From positions 1 through 44,528 of the forward strand of contig DEJW01000011.1 of the NCBI GenBank assembly GCA_002353585.1: a stretch of DNA of 44,528 bases, read 5' to 3'. A program made the translations under genes and the position numbers. The notes under the pieces were generated by a model that ran no database searches, was not told the DNA's origin, and worked only from the letters and a program-made list of their open reading frames with translations. This document shows, one piece after another, positions 1-6,763 of the stretch. Positions within the stretch are counted from its first letter, which is position 1; the number at the start of each line of letters is the position of its first letter. The stretch comes from Prevotellaceae bacterium UBA2738. Its GTDB lineage: Bacteria > Bacteroidota > Bacteroidia > Bacteroidales > Bacteroidaceae.

Positions 1-176
1 GTTTTTCCATGATGAGATAGAAAGCCCTGAAAGGGTAACGATATCAGTGATAATTCTGTCTGAAAGCTTGCTTACAAGCAGGATTATTGCTGATAGCGTT
101 AAAAACTCGATAGAGTTTCTATCTCAGAAATGGAGTTTTTATGGTTTTTGTTAAACTATCCGTGGTATAATTATTA

Positions 177-304
177 AAAGACAACCATGACAACGAAAGG
201 ACAATATTATTTTGGTATTTCAGCGAACCCGCTGAAATGATTATATACTCCAGTTTAGCAGGTTTGCTAAACTGACATCTATAAAGTTGTTTTACGTTGT
301 CTTT
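177..304. repeat. 128-bp MITE-like element, copy 1
   Basis: The ends are perfect 9-bp inverted repeats, AAAGACAAC and GTTGTCTTT. Inside are two hairpins, TTTCAGCGAACCCGCTGAAA and CAGTTTAGCAGG...GCTAAACTG. A second copy in the opposite orientation lies at 7972-8104 with the same ends and both hairpins. It has no coding capacity. A non-autonomous mobile element (MITE or REP-like) is the simplest reading; no clear target duplication is visible. Confidence 0.7.
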
Positions 305-383
305 CAATCATTGTTCCCGTCCTCGCTTTGCGAGTCTATCCGCGTGAATCCGCTTAATCCGTGGTCTTGATTACATAAAAAAA

Positions 384-402
384 GCCCCCAGCGAGTGGGG
401 GC
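384..402 (-). terminator. Intrinsic terminator after the small peptide gene
   Basis: GCCCCCA (384-390) pairs perfectly with TGGGGGC (396-402) around a 5-nt loop. On the minus strand it is followed by a run of seven Ts (377-383). It would end the transcript carrying the 797-codon gene and the 48-codon gene. Confidence 0.85.
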
Positions 403-410
403 ATTGGTGA

Positions 411-437
411 GATGCAAGGGTAGCGAGCCCTTGCATC
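411..437. other. 10-bp perfect hairpin before the terminator
   Basis: GATGCAAGGG (411-420) and CCCTTGCATC (428-437) form a perfect 10-bp stem with a 7-nt loop. It lies between the stop codon of the small peptide gene and the terminator, so it would sit in the 3' untranslated region, possibly as an mRNA 3'-end stabiliser. Confidence 0.6.
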
Positions 438-463
438 CCTGTTGTTTTTAGCTTATACAGACA

Positions 464-610
464 TTAGTCATTGTCTGTAGTTTCTCCATCTCCATCGAAG
501 TATGTTTCTGTTATTTCATCTTTGTTTCCGGATGGAGATCCTGCAAGGATTGTAGGGAGCTTTATCTCCACTTCCTTCGCTGTTGGCTGAATATATTCTT
601 TCTTTATCAT
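464..610 (-). CDS. Small acidic peptide, 48 aa, unknown function
   Basis: I do not recognise a named family. ATG at 610 and TAA at 464-466 give a 48-residue peptide starting MIKKEYIQPTAKEVEIKL, with a middle part reading LPTILAGSPSG and a very acidic end (EITETYFDGDGETTDND). The pattern of a basic start, a KEYIQP-type motif and a hydrophobic segment ending in LAGS resembles short peptides I recall from Prevotella and Bacteroides genomes, some next to large secreted proteins; that is memory, not a search. It lies 81 bp downstream of the 797-codon secreted protein on the same strand, with a hairpin-bearing repeat between them, and is followed by a clear terminator. There is no classical signal peptide. 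It could be a secreted or processed peptide, or an accessory of the upstream protein. Confidence 0.6.
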   Translation of the reverse strand: MIKKEYIQPTAKEVEIKLPTILAGSPSGNKDEITETYFDGDGETTDND

Positions 611-643
611 GACTTTATTCTTTTTTAATTAAGTGTTTGAAAT

Positions 644-690
644 CCCTCCCCTCTCTAACGAAGTGGCAAGAGAGGGGTTGGGGGTGAGTC
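644..690. repeat. CCCCTCTC hairpin element, intergenic copy
   Basis: CCCCTCTCT (648-656) pairs with AGAGAGGGG (669-677), followed by the shared tail TTGGGGGTGAGTC (678-690). It starts one base after the stop codon of the 797-codon gene. Related copies are at 20353-20387, 20481-20514, 22012-22047, 34982-35015 and 35068-35115. Confidence 0.8.
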
Positions 691-691
691 T

Positions 692-3085
692 TTATTTTAC
701 CTGCTGACCAGCTACGTTGTAGTTGCCTATGTAGAGCTGACCGTTCTTGATAGTCTTTACAGGAGCAGCAGCTACGTTAGCGTCATCCTCTACTACGAAG
801 TTGATAGCTGTAGCCTCGCCATCAAAGATTATCTCGAAGCTCTGTCCCTTGAGGTCCTGTGAAGCCTCGAAGTAAGCCTTGTTATCGTTAAATGCAGCGC
901 CAGTGAACTTCTTGAATGTCTCACCGCTCAGGGTGTAGCAGAACTCAGGCTTAGCTGCCTTTGAGCCATCAGCCTTTGTAGTACCCTTCAGGCTGTTGTC
1001 CTCGAGAGCAGTAGCCCATGTTGCACCTGTTATAGTAACAGTTGCACCAGCCTTGCCCTTTAAGAGAATACCTGCGCCAGCCTGAATCTTTCCTGTTACC
1101 TCTGTGCCAGTAATGGTCTTAGCTGTCTCGTCGAGAGCCATTTTGTAAGCTTTAGCACCAGAGAAGGTGAAATCATTGGCATTACTGTATGTTGCAAAGC
1201 CCTTAGCATTCAGGGTAATATTTGTAGTTGCGAGAGTTGGAGTCCAAGTTTCAGCGCCCATCAAGTATGCAGCAGCATTCTTGAAGAGTTTTATACCATC
1301 TGCTGTCAGTTTGTTAAAACATTCGTTGTGTAAACTGATAAGGAGATACTTAGCAGACTCTACACCACGCTGTGCTGGAGTCAGCTCATGAATAGCTGCA
1401 CCATTGCCAGAAGAATCGTTATTGTCAGAAGGAACGTTTAGTGCAGTAGCCAAAACATATCCTTCCTTACCTTCTCTGATTGTACCTACTGGCTGCATAG
1501 CTTTATCTTTATCTGATGTTGACAAGCCTGTTACAACGCTAATAAAACCAGGTGTAATGCCCTCGAATATTGGGTGATTGGCAATATTAGAATAAGCTGC
1601 ATTCATAGTGCAACCTAATTCCTTATTACCTGCATTAGGAGTACCCCATCCCCAACGGTTTTTTTTGCTATCACTATTATAAGTATAGAAGAAAGCCTTG
1701 GTATTCAATACAGGAACATTGCCACTCTTTGCTGCTGCAACAAGACTAGCATTATAGTTACTACCACCAATAGACTCGTGGAGAACAACCAAGTCGAAGC
1801 TTGTTACAGTCAGAGGAGATATAGAAGCATCGTATTTAGCTACTGTAACTGTGTAGTCTTCGCTGAGTGCTGAATACAACTGGTCATCATTGCTAACACT
1901 ACCATCTCCTGTTACATACAAAACCTGTTTGTTAGGGTCTGCTGCGAATGTAGCATCAACTGTCACAGCGTATGCAGGCATAGTGAACTTGTTGTTGGTA
2001 ACAGTAACAGTAGTTGCTGGCTCGCCAGTCTTATATACATTCCATGCGCTTAGAGCATAACGGAAATCTGGTGTTGCTGTCAGAGTAATCTCTTCATCCT
2101 CAACAGCAGAAGTAGCAGATGCTGCTATAGAACCATTTTCAGGTGTAGTAGTAGAGATAGCATAAGCCACGCCTGTTACAGAACCAGAAAGGGAAACTAC
2201 AACGTCATCAGTAACGTCGTCATTAGCGAATGTCAGAGTGCCATCGTAGCCAGTGCCTTTTGCAAGACCTGCCTTCAGACGAACATAAACCTTGCTGTCA
2301 TTAGCCAGGTCTGTGATAGCGTCGCTTGAATATGTGCCATTCTCTGTCTTTGACATCTCGTAGTTAGTGCTTGAAAGAGTAGCAGAAACAGCCTTTTCTG
2401 AGTTTGCCAGACTTATGGTAAATGCCTGAGCAGCAGAAGGACCATTATCTACTACATAAGTGAAGTCCTCAGCTGTAGTAGGAGCTACTGAGAGTGAAGG
2501 ACCTACAGGAGCTTCTGTGTACGTAATCTTTAGGTACGACATCGCCGTATACTTCGTAGTATTAGTAGCCTGAAGAGTAACTCTAACATAACCTGTCTTT
2601 GTAGTTGACAAATCACAACTTACTTCTGTTGCTTTGTTATTACTACCAATGCCATTATTGGTAAAAGTATCCTCTGCTTTCACCACAGTAACCTCGTCTG
2701 AGAAATCCGCTTTCGGACTAACTTCAATTTTAAATTTAGTCTTTCCCTTATCAGAGGTCGCCATATTGACTTTTATATTGCTTATGTCAGTATAGCTATC
2801 CTTAGTTGTTAAAGTGACCGTCTTATTTTTTGCTGCGTATGTTGTAACGAGCAACTTTGTATAGTTTTCTGCAGCAGGGAGGGATTTTCCGTCTCCAGAT
2901 GTATCATAAGTATAAGGAGCTGTTTGTATAGCAGTGGTGACATTTGCATCAGCACTTACAATAGTGAACAAATCTGAAGGTGTGGCTCCTGCCCCATCAA
3001 ACTTAATTTCTGCAGTAGTTGGATCTGCCTTCGCCCCAATGACTATCGCCACTAAGAGCATCAAAATAGATAAAAGTTTTTTCAT
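692..3085 (-). CDS. Large secreted multidomain protein with C-terminal sorting-like tail
   Basis: Probable cell-surface or secreted protein of 797 aa; substrate unknown. Residues 1-20 form a signal peptide ending AKA. Next come a beta-rich domain (about 20-195), an Ig-like domain (about 195-305) and an InlB/flagellin-type beta repeat (about 305-380; ends FTMPAYAVTVDATF). A Rossmann-like segment follows (about 385-590) with LYVTGDG, FDLVVLHESIGG and PVLNTKAFF, reminiscent of ThuA or class I amidotransferase-like folds. The last part holds a beta module common in Prevotella secreted proteins (GFATYSNANDFTF) and a short tail ending GNYNVAGQQVK. That tail resembles the conserved motif of type IX secretion signals but is much shorter. 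No -33/-7 promoter was found upstream. It sits between a 114-codon ORF and a 48-codon peptide gene on the same strand. Secretion is well supported; the domain names are inferred. Confidence 0.85.
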   Translation of the reverse strand: MKKLLSILMLLVAIVIGAKADPTTAEIKFDGAGATPSDLFTIVSADANVTTAIQTAPYTYDTSGDGKSLPAAENYTKLLVTTYAAKNKTVTLTTKDSYTDISNIKVNMATSDKGKTKFKIEVSPKADFSDEVTVVKAEDTFTNNGIGSNNKATEVSCDLSTTKTGYVRVTLQATNTTKYTAMSYLKITYTEAPVGPSLSVAPTTAEDFTYVVDNGPSAAQAFTISLANSEKAVSATLSSTNYEMSKTENGTYSSDAITDLANDSKVYVRLKAGLAKGTGYDGTLTFANDDVTDDVVVSLSGSVTGVAYAISTTTPENGSIAASATSAVEDEEITLTATPDFRYALSAWNVYKTGEPATTVTVTNNKFTMPAYAVTVDATFAADPNKQVLYVTGDGSVSNDDQLYSALSEDYTVTVAKYDASISPLTVTSFDLVVLHESIGGSNYNASLVAAAKSGNVPVLNTKAFFYTYNSDSKKNRWGWGTPNAGNKELGCTMNAAYSNIANHPIFEGITPGFISVVTGLSTSDKDKAMQPVGTIREGKEGYVLATALNVPSDNNDSSGNGAAIHELTPAQRGVESAKYLLISLHNECFNKLTADGIKLFKNAAAYLMGAETWTPTLATTNITLNAKGFATYSNANDFTFSGAKAYKMALDETAKTITGTEVTGKIQAGAGILLKGKAGATVTITGATWATALEDNSLKGTTKADGSKAAKPEFCYTLSGETFKKFTGAAFNDNKAYFEASQDLKGQSFEIIFDGEATAINFVVEDDANVAAAPVKTIKNGQLYIGNYNVAGQQVK

Positions 3086-3162
3086 TTTGTTGATAATTAA
3101 ATTAGTTGTTAAATAAGTTTATATATTATGTTCTTTCTTTCGTCTTTGTTATTAACGAGTAA

Positions 3163-3507
3163 CTAAAAACTGGACTTACCTCCAATATCTCGCTTTGTTC
3201 TAAATATGTTCTTTAGAAAAAGATACTTGCATTTATATAATTCCAAAAGCTTCTTTATTTTTTCATTATTGTAAATCGCTAAAATACATCGATAGTGTTC
3301 TGGTATTTTATCGTAAGTATCTGAATCTTTGAGTTTACCAGCTTTGCATCTCAATAGGGATTCTAGGATTATAAAGAACGATTCACTTTGTTCAGGTTTA
3401 AGTTTCTGCTTTAACTCTTGCCTGAGTTCATAATCCTCTTTTGCGCAATTAAATACTATCATATACCTTTTTTTTTGCGCTTGCGCGCGAACATTTGTCT
3501 TATTCAA
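3163..3507 (-). CDS. Hypothetical protein, 114 aa, uncertain start
   Basis: Not recognised. The frame opens with TTG at 3507. An ATG at codon 16 (after a poly-A stretch, AAAAAAAGGTATATG) is an equally good or better start and would give about 99 aa. The protein is rich in Lys, Glu and Leu, looks helical, has no signal peptide, and ends FRTKRDIGGKSSF. It lies 77 bp upstream of the secreted 797-aa protein on the same strand. It has no visible promoter and AT-rich composition. It may be a small regulator of its neighbour or a non-functional frame. Confidence 0.4.
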   Translation of the reverse strand: MNKTNVRAQAQKKRYMIVFNCAKEDYELRQELKQKLKPEQSESFFIILESLLRCKAGKLKDSDTYDKIPEHYRCILAIYNNEKIKKLLELYKCKYLFLKNIFRTKRDIGGKSSF

Positions 3508-3832
3508 AATCTTTTATAAAATCCTGTCCACAAATGATTGAGGACGTTTTTGTTGGATTGAGCCTGCGGCTCAGAAATCTGTTGAAAATCTAAAAGACAA
3601 TCTTACAGCGAAGTTAATCTTCTGAAAATCAATAGTTTTCTTTCTGCTTGCGGATGCTTAGCTTCCGCGTCTGGTTCTTGCGCTCCTTCGGATGCTCAGG
3701 CGAGCAAGCTCGGAGGTCTTAGCTACCGCAGAGGTGCGCTTATGGCACATGCTTTCTTAAGCAACCGCATTGGCGTTGCCCTGAATACTCCCTGTTCAGT
3801 AAGATGTTGTTGAATTGATGTGTAGGTAATGG
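3508..3832. other. Gene-free stretch with a REP-like repeat
   Basis: No gene seen. It contains a GAGCC/GGCTC hairpin near 3560 and a 41-bp sequence (3675-3715) that recurs in inverted, slightly diverged form at 4941-4981. The 3' end of the structured RNA lies immediately to the right. Confidence 0.5.
3675..3715 (-). repeat. 41-bp REP-like sequence, copy 1
   Basis: The reverse complement starts CTCCGAGCTTGCTCGCCTGA and matches 4941-4981 at about 36 of 41 positions. The element carries inner GAGC/GCTC complementarity. Confidence 0.6.
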
Positions 3833-3933
3833 AAATAAAAAAAGCGTGGGAGTTTTTCTTCCGCGCTTATCCTAGTAGTCAGGCCTTCGCATTGCCCCTT
3901 CGCAAGGATAAGCAACGCAAGCCAGCCCACGCT
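3833..3933 (-). terminator. Nested terminator of the structured RNA
   Basis: An outer 8-bp stem (AGCGTGGG with CCCACGCT) and an inner 9-bp stem (GCTTATCCT with AGGATAAGC) are both perfect. The outer stem is followed on the minus strand by seven Ts and ATTTCC. Confidence 0.8.
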
Positions 3934-4247
3934 AAAGAGACTATATGCCCCACACCGATACTACACACCCACGAAAAGATGGGTGTGCAGCTCGTACAAG
4001 GATATAATCCTCTAACGCAGACGCTCTCCGTTGCATTACCACTGTGCGAAGAAATCAAAGTTGCGAAGTTTGACTACACAGACAGTAACGTTAGAAAACG
4101 CCTTTCTGAGCCTCGCCACACGTGACGTGGCTCCTTTCCAGTATTTGTGTTGAACCCACCCAACCCTTGCGGGCTGACTGCGTTCCTATTCATGATGTCA
4201 TCCCATAGGGAATGAGCATCAGAATACAGAGGTGCGCACACCTTTGC
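3833..4247 (-). ncRNA. Candidate ~410-nt structured non-coding RNA
   Basis: Family not recognised. A full Bacteroidetes promoter drives the minus strand just to the right (-33 CAAA 4279-4282 and -7 CAAAGGTA 4252-4259 as read on plus, 19-bp spacer). Transcription would start near 4247. The transcript ends in a nested terminator: AGCGTGGG/CCCACGCT (3926-3933 with 3843-3850) encloses GCTTATCCT/AGGATAAGC (3905-3913 with 3865-3873) and is followed by a T-run. Other stems are an 8-bp CACACCCA/TGGGTGTG hairpin (3964-3971 with 3980-3987), a 7-bp TCTAACG/CGTTAGA helix (4011-4017 with 4089-4095), and GCCAC/GTGGC (4115-4119 with 4127-4131). No minus-strand reading frame of useful length is present. I looked for tmRNA (tag peptide, GGGGCTGA start) and RNase P (GAGGAAAGTCC) signatures and found none. 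A 6S-like or Bacteroidales-specific RNA remains possible. Confidence 0.7.
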
Positions 4248-4251
4248 GGTG

Positions 4252-4282
4252 CAAAGGTACTAATAAATAAGGTAATAACAAA
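4252..4282 (-). promoter_or_regulatory. Consensus Bacteroidetes promoter for the structured RNA
   Basis: Read on the minus strand: TTTG (4282-4279), a 19-bp spacer, then TACCTTTG (4259-4252). The -7 box overlaps a perfect 7-bp inverted repeat, CCTTTGC-ggt-GCAAAGG (4241-4257). Confidence 0.85.
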
Positions 4283-4322
4283 ATATTTTGCAGTTTTTTT
4301 GAACAAAATAGGCGAAAAAAGA

Positions 4323-4345
4323 CCACGGATAGTTTAACAAAAACC
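4323..4345. repeat. 23-bp sequence, inverted copy of 143-165
   Basis: All 23 bases are the reverse complement of 143-165 (begins CCACGGATAGTTTAAC). The pair brackets the block holding the small peptide, the secreted protein and the structured RNA. Confidence 0.75.
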
Positions 4346-4355
4346 TAGAACAACC

Positions 4356-4483
4356 CTTTTTGTAGGATTGATACTCCACAGGGAGTATTGTTGCTATTAT
4401 GCATAGCCCTACCTGTAAGTACACTTCCAGATAGGTCGCTACATAATACCAACACCCCTACAGGGCTGTAATCCTACAAAAAG
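4356..4483. repeat. 128-bp element with 14-bp terminal inverted repeats
   Basis: CTTTTTGTAGGATT (4356-4369) and AATCCTACAAAAAG (4470-4483) are perfect inverted repeats. Inside is an ATACTCC/GGAGTAT hairpin near 4371. No coding capacity. It resembles a MITE but differs in sequence from the element at 177-304. Confidence 0.6.
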
Positions 4484-4820
4484 AAAAACCCCGCTCTTCA
4501 AGCGGAAAAACCATTCTAAGTACAAAGTGACAAGGGACAAAGTAGTTCCCGTTCCCGTTATCGTTCCCGTTAATGTACTCGCATGCGAGTCTTGTTTTTT
4601 CTGCCCCTAGGGCAGGGTTTTTCTTTTTTATTCGTGTAGGTGCCAAAGGCACAGAGGAATGGTAGATGGATTTGGCTGGAAGCTTGCTTACAAGCAAAAG
4701 CATCATGCCATGCCTCGTATAGGCGAATAGCCTGACACGTATAAAAAAGGGGTGTTCTCGGTTTTTGTAAAATAAACGACTACAGGGACAAAAAAAAGGA
4801 TTTTTATTTTTAACCTCCTA
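4484..4820. other. Gene-free stretch of small hairpins
   Basis: No gene seen. It contains CCGCT/AGCGG and CCCTAGGG hairpins with T-rich flanks, a GTTCCCGTT repeat run (4545-4572) resembling the inverted repeat at 9635-9706, and the same 17-bp GCTTGCTTACAAGC hairpin sequence as at 64-80 (here 4680-4696). Confidence 0.5.
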
Positions 4821-5117
4821 AGGTCACTTAATCGCTCGGAAGACACATGAATACTGGGCTGAGGATAGTGACCTATGTTTGGCGACAGGTCACTTAGAGG
4901 TCACTTGAGAGGTCACCTTAATTGTTAATTAGAAATTAGGCTCCGAGCTTCGCTCGCCTGAGCACCTACGGAGCGCAAGAATTAGGAATTAATTAGTGTG
5001 CAGTAATTCTTTTATAATATAGTGACCTATATAGTGACCTCTAAGTGACCTCTCTCGAAAAGAGATCACTATCGGGAAGGCGCATAAACACTGGGCTGAG
5101 CGCCCATTTAGTGACCT
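4821..5117. repeat. Mirror-symmetric array of AGGTCACT octamers
   Basis: There are eight perfect copies of AGGTCACT or its complement: forward at 4821, 4887 and 4898; reverse at 4867, 5021, 5033, 5044 and 5110. One-mismatch copies lie at 4910 and 5063. Paired copies are symmetric about position 4969 (4821/5117, 4887/5051, 4898/5040, 4910/5028). The inner spacings of 11 and 12 bp are mirrored as 12 and 11. A segment containing ACTGGGCTGAG is repeated directly (about 4838-4865 and 5072-5100) inside the inverted arrangement. The centre holds the 41-bp REP-like sequence (4941-4981). It could be a multi-site binding platform or a large cruciform-forming element. Confidence 0.75.
4941..4981 (+). 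repeat. 41-bp REP-like sequence, copy 2
   Basis: Inverted, diverged copy of 3675-3715, at the centre of the octamer mirror array. GCTCCG (4940-4945) and CGGAGC (4969-4974) close a hairpin. Confidence 0.6.
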
Positions 5118-5160
5118 TATGAGGTTGTTTTTGTTTTTTTATAAAAAACAGGTAAAAGCT

Positions 5161-5286
5161 ATGCTTTTAGAGATAGAAGTAATGCTTTTAGCGCTAAAAG
5201 CATTACTTTTAGCTGCAGAGGTAATGCTTCTATCTGCAGAAGGGCTGCCTCTGCATGCAGAAGTAATGCTTCTGCAATTGGAGGCT
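5161..5286. repeat. 21-bp-period palindromic array (six units)
   Basis: Six consecutive 21-bp units without length change, each close to ATGCTTYT...ARAAGTA, so every unit is itself nearly palindromic. It includes a perfect 32-bp palindrome at 5177-5208 centred on AGCGCT, and a GCAGAAG/CTTCTGC hairpin at 5257-5275. Because 21 is a multiple of three, a 71-codon plus-strand frame (5119-5334) runs through it as heptads such as MLLEIEV and MLLALKA. I treat that as a by-product of the repeat, though a small coiled-coil peptide cannot be excluded. Confidence 0.7.
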
Positions 5287-5328
5287 TGGGCTCTAAAACA
5301 ACAGGGACAAGAGGGGGACAATCAGTTT

Positions 5329-6693
5329 TTATAGTCCTGTCAGATCAAAGGAATAGACTTTGTCCTCTACCTCTGCTTGCTTAAAAAAGGTTATCATGTA
5401 TATGGGATAGTAGGTGATGCTTCCTTCTGTATGCAAATTATCCTGACAGAAGACGAAGGCTTGTGGCACGCCGTATTCTGCGTTCATCATAATATTGCTC
5501 AGGGCATTGTGACGCTGATAGTCCTTGCCCGACTTTACCTCTATGGGTAATACGGCATTGGCATATTCCACAATAAAGTCCAGTTCGCCCTGCTTCTTAC
5601 TGTTGAAATAATATAAGGAATGTTGCTGCTCTTGGGCAAAACCGTGGGCGTAAAGTTCTTGGGCAACAAGATTTTCAAAGATTGAGCCATAGTTTATATT
5701 AGATTCCTTGCTGAGCAGACTGACCTGGATATTTCCTCCATACATAGCAGCCAATAAGCCTACATCGTTGAGGAATAGTTTGAAGAGATTACGCTGTTTG
5801 CTTAAGAGCAGGGGTATTCGGGGCTCTTCCACATTATAAGTGGGAATTGCCACTCCTGCATCTTTTAGCCACAGAAAACTGTCTTCATACCTGCTGAAGC
5901 GGGCTTTGTCATTCAGTTCTTTCAATATGAAGCGTTTGTTTTTAGCATTGAGTTCTGAGGGGATAAGGTCATATATCTCCTCTATCTGCAACTTGTGGTT
6001 TGCATCATACTTGGTGATGTCCCTCTTGTATGTACGAATAATGCCACGCTGTTCCTCGTACACACTCTTGAGGTTGTTTGTATCAAGGTATTTCTGTACC
6101 ACTGAGGGCATTCCTCCCACTATAAGGTAGAGACGAACTGCCTCTATCATACGCTCGTGGATGAAGTTATCTACTGGTTGTCTCTGCTCAAAACAACTAT
6201 GCAGATGCTCCATAGTGTCATTACCTATGCCGATAGCCGTAAAAAACTCTTTCAGGTCAAGGGGATGCATCTCAAGTTCATCCATATATCCCACAGGCAC
6301 GCTTCGTAAGTCGTCTAACTCTACTCCCAGTAACGAACCGCTCATCACATACTTGTAACTGCCCTCATCGACAAGGAATTTTATAGCCGTTACAATATCC
6401 TTGCATTCTTGCACCTCATCGAAGAAAATCAGCGTCCTTCCAGGTATAAGCGTTTTCTTAGTAAATGCAGACAGACGCAGGAGCAAATCTTTTGCCCCCT
6501 TCTGCTCAGCAAATAATGCTACGGCATCAGGCTGCTCCAAGAAGTTTATCTCAACAAAATTCTCAAAACATTCCTTGCCAACCTTTCGTATAGAAAAAGT
6601 CTTGCCTACTTGTCTTGCTCCCGTCACCAACAGGGAACGCTTATCATGAAGCAGGAAATCACGTATTTGCTCGTCAGCTGTTCGTGTAATCAT
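5329..6693 (-). CDS. AAA family ATPase with DUF4143 domain
   Basis: Cytoplasmic ATPase of the AAA_14/DUF4143 family, 454 aa, normal length. Walker A is GARQVGKT (25-32) and Walker B is LIFFDEVQ (88-95). The DUF4143 half ends in a PD-(D/E)xK nuclease-like core: GELDF (D372) and IEVKSGK (E385, K387). These proteins are common in Bacteroidetes accessory regions and their role is not established; nuclease, defence or toxin-like roles have been proposed from the fold. The gene stands alone. Its -7 box TAACTTTG (minus strand, 6717-6724) lies 23 bp from the ATG at 6693. Three phased 14-bp repeats lie further upstream. Its 3' end touches the palindromic array. Family assignment is firm; function is open. 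Confidence 0.9.
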   Translation of the reverse strand: MITRTADEQIRDFLLHDKRSLLVTGARQVGKTFSIRKVGKECFENFVEINFLEQPDAVALFAEQKGAKDLLLRLSAFTKKTLIPGRTLIFFDEVQECKDIVTAIKFLVDEGSYKYVMSGSLLGVELDDLRSVPVGYMDELEMHPLDLKEFFTAIGIGNDTMEHLHSCFEQRQPVDNFIHERMIEAVRLYLIVGGMPSVVQKYLDTNNLKSVYEEQRGIIRTYKRDITKYDANHKLQIEEIYDLIPSELNAKNKRFILKELNDKARFSRYEDSFLWLKDAGVAIPTYNVEEPRIPLLLSKQRNLFKLFLNDVGLLAAMYGGNIQVSLLSKESNINYGSIFENLVAQELYAHGFAQEQQHSLYYFNSKKQGELDFIVEYANAVLPIEVKSGKDYQRHNALSNIMMNAEYGVPQAFVFCQDNLHTEGSITYYPIYMITFFKQAEVEDKVYSFDLTGL

Positions 6694-6716
6694 ATCACTT
6701 GTTATTTATTTGTGGG

Positions 6717-6746
6717 CAAAGTTACAACAAATCATTGAAATTCAAG
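6717..6746 (-). promoter_or_regulatory. Promoter of the AAA/DUF4143 gene
   Basis: Read on the minus strand: CTTG (6746-6743), an 18-bp spacer, TAACTTTG (6724-6717). The ATG is at 6693. Confidence 0.6.
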
Positions 6747-6763
6747 AAGAAAATAACAAGAAA

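Larger units (their letters stand above)
1..463. other. Gene-free, repeat-rich left end
   Basis: I see no convincing gene here. The stretch holds small palindromes (AGCCCTGAAAGGGT near 22-35, GCTTGCTTACAAGC near 66-79, CTCGCTTTGCGAG at 322-334), a 23-bp sequence (143-165) repeated in inverted orientation at 4323-4345, the 128-bp terminal-inverted-repeat element (177-304), and two hairpins that end the minus-strand unit to the right. A 62-codon open frame on the minus strand (119-307) is explained by the repeat element and is not called. Confidence 0.6.

Noticed and set aside
3829..4125. 98-codon plus-strand frame, a possible protein gene
   Set aside because: It is antisense to a well-supported RNA transcript with promoter and terminator. 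Its sequence is dictated by RNA stems, and it has no promoter or family likeness.
3833..4247. Structured RNA as tmRNA or RNase P RNA
   Set aside because: No GGGGCTGA-type 5' end, tag-peptide frame ending YALAA or T-arm/CCA end, and no GAGGAAAGTCC core, were found on the transcribed strand.
4458..4706. 82-codon minus-strand frame
   Set aside because: It covers several unrelated hairpins and repeat fragments, and has no ribosome-site context or recognisable protein features.
4821..5117. Plasmid-type replication origin with iterons
   Set aside because: No replication-initiator gene nearby, and all surrounding genes are chromosomal in character.
5161..5286. CRISPR array
   Set aside because: Units are adjacent without unique spacers, and no cas genes are present. 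The same holds for 21536-21682 and 28323-28462.
5119..5334. 71-codon frame as a confident gene
   Set aside because: The frame is largely a product of the 21-bp repeat period. It is kept only as a question under the array.
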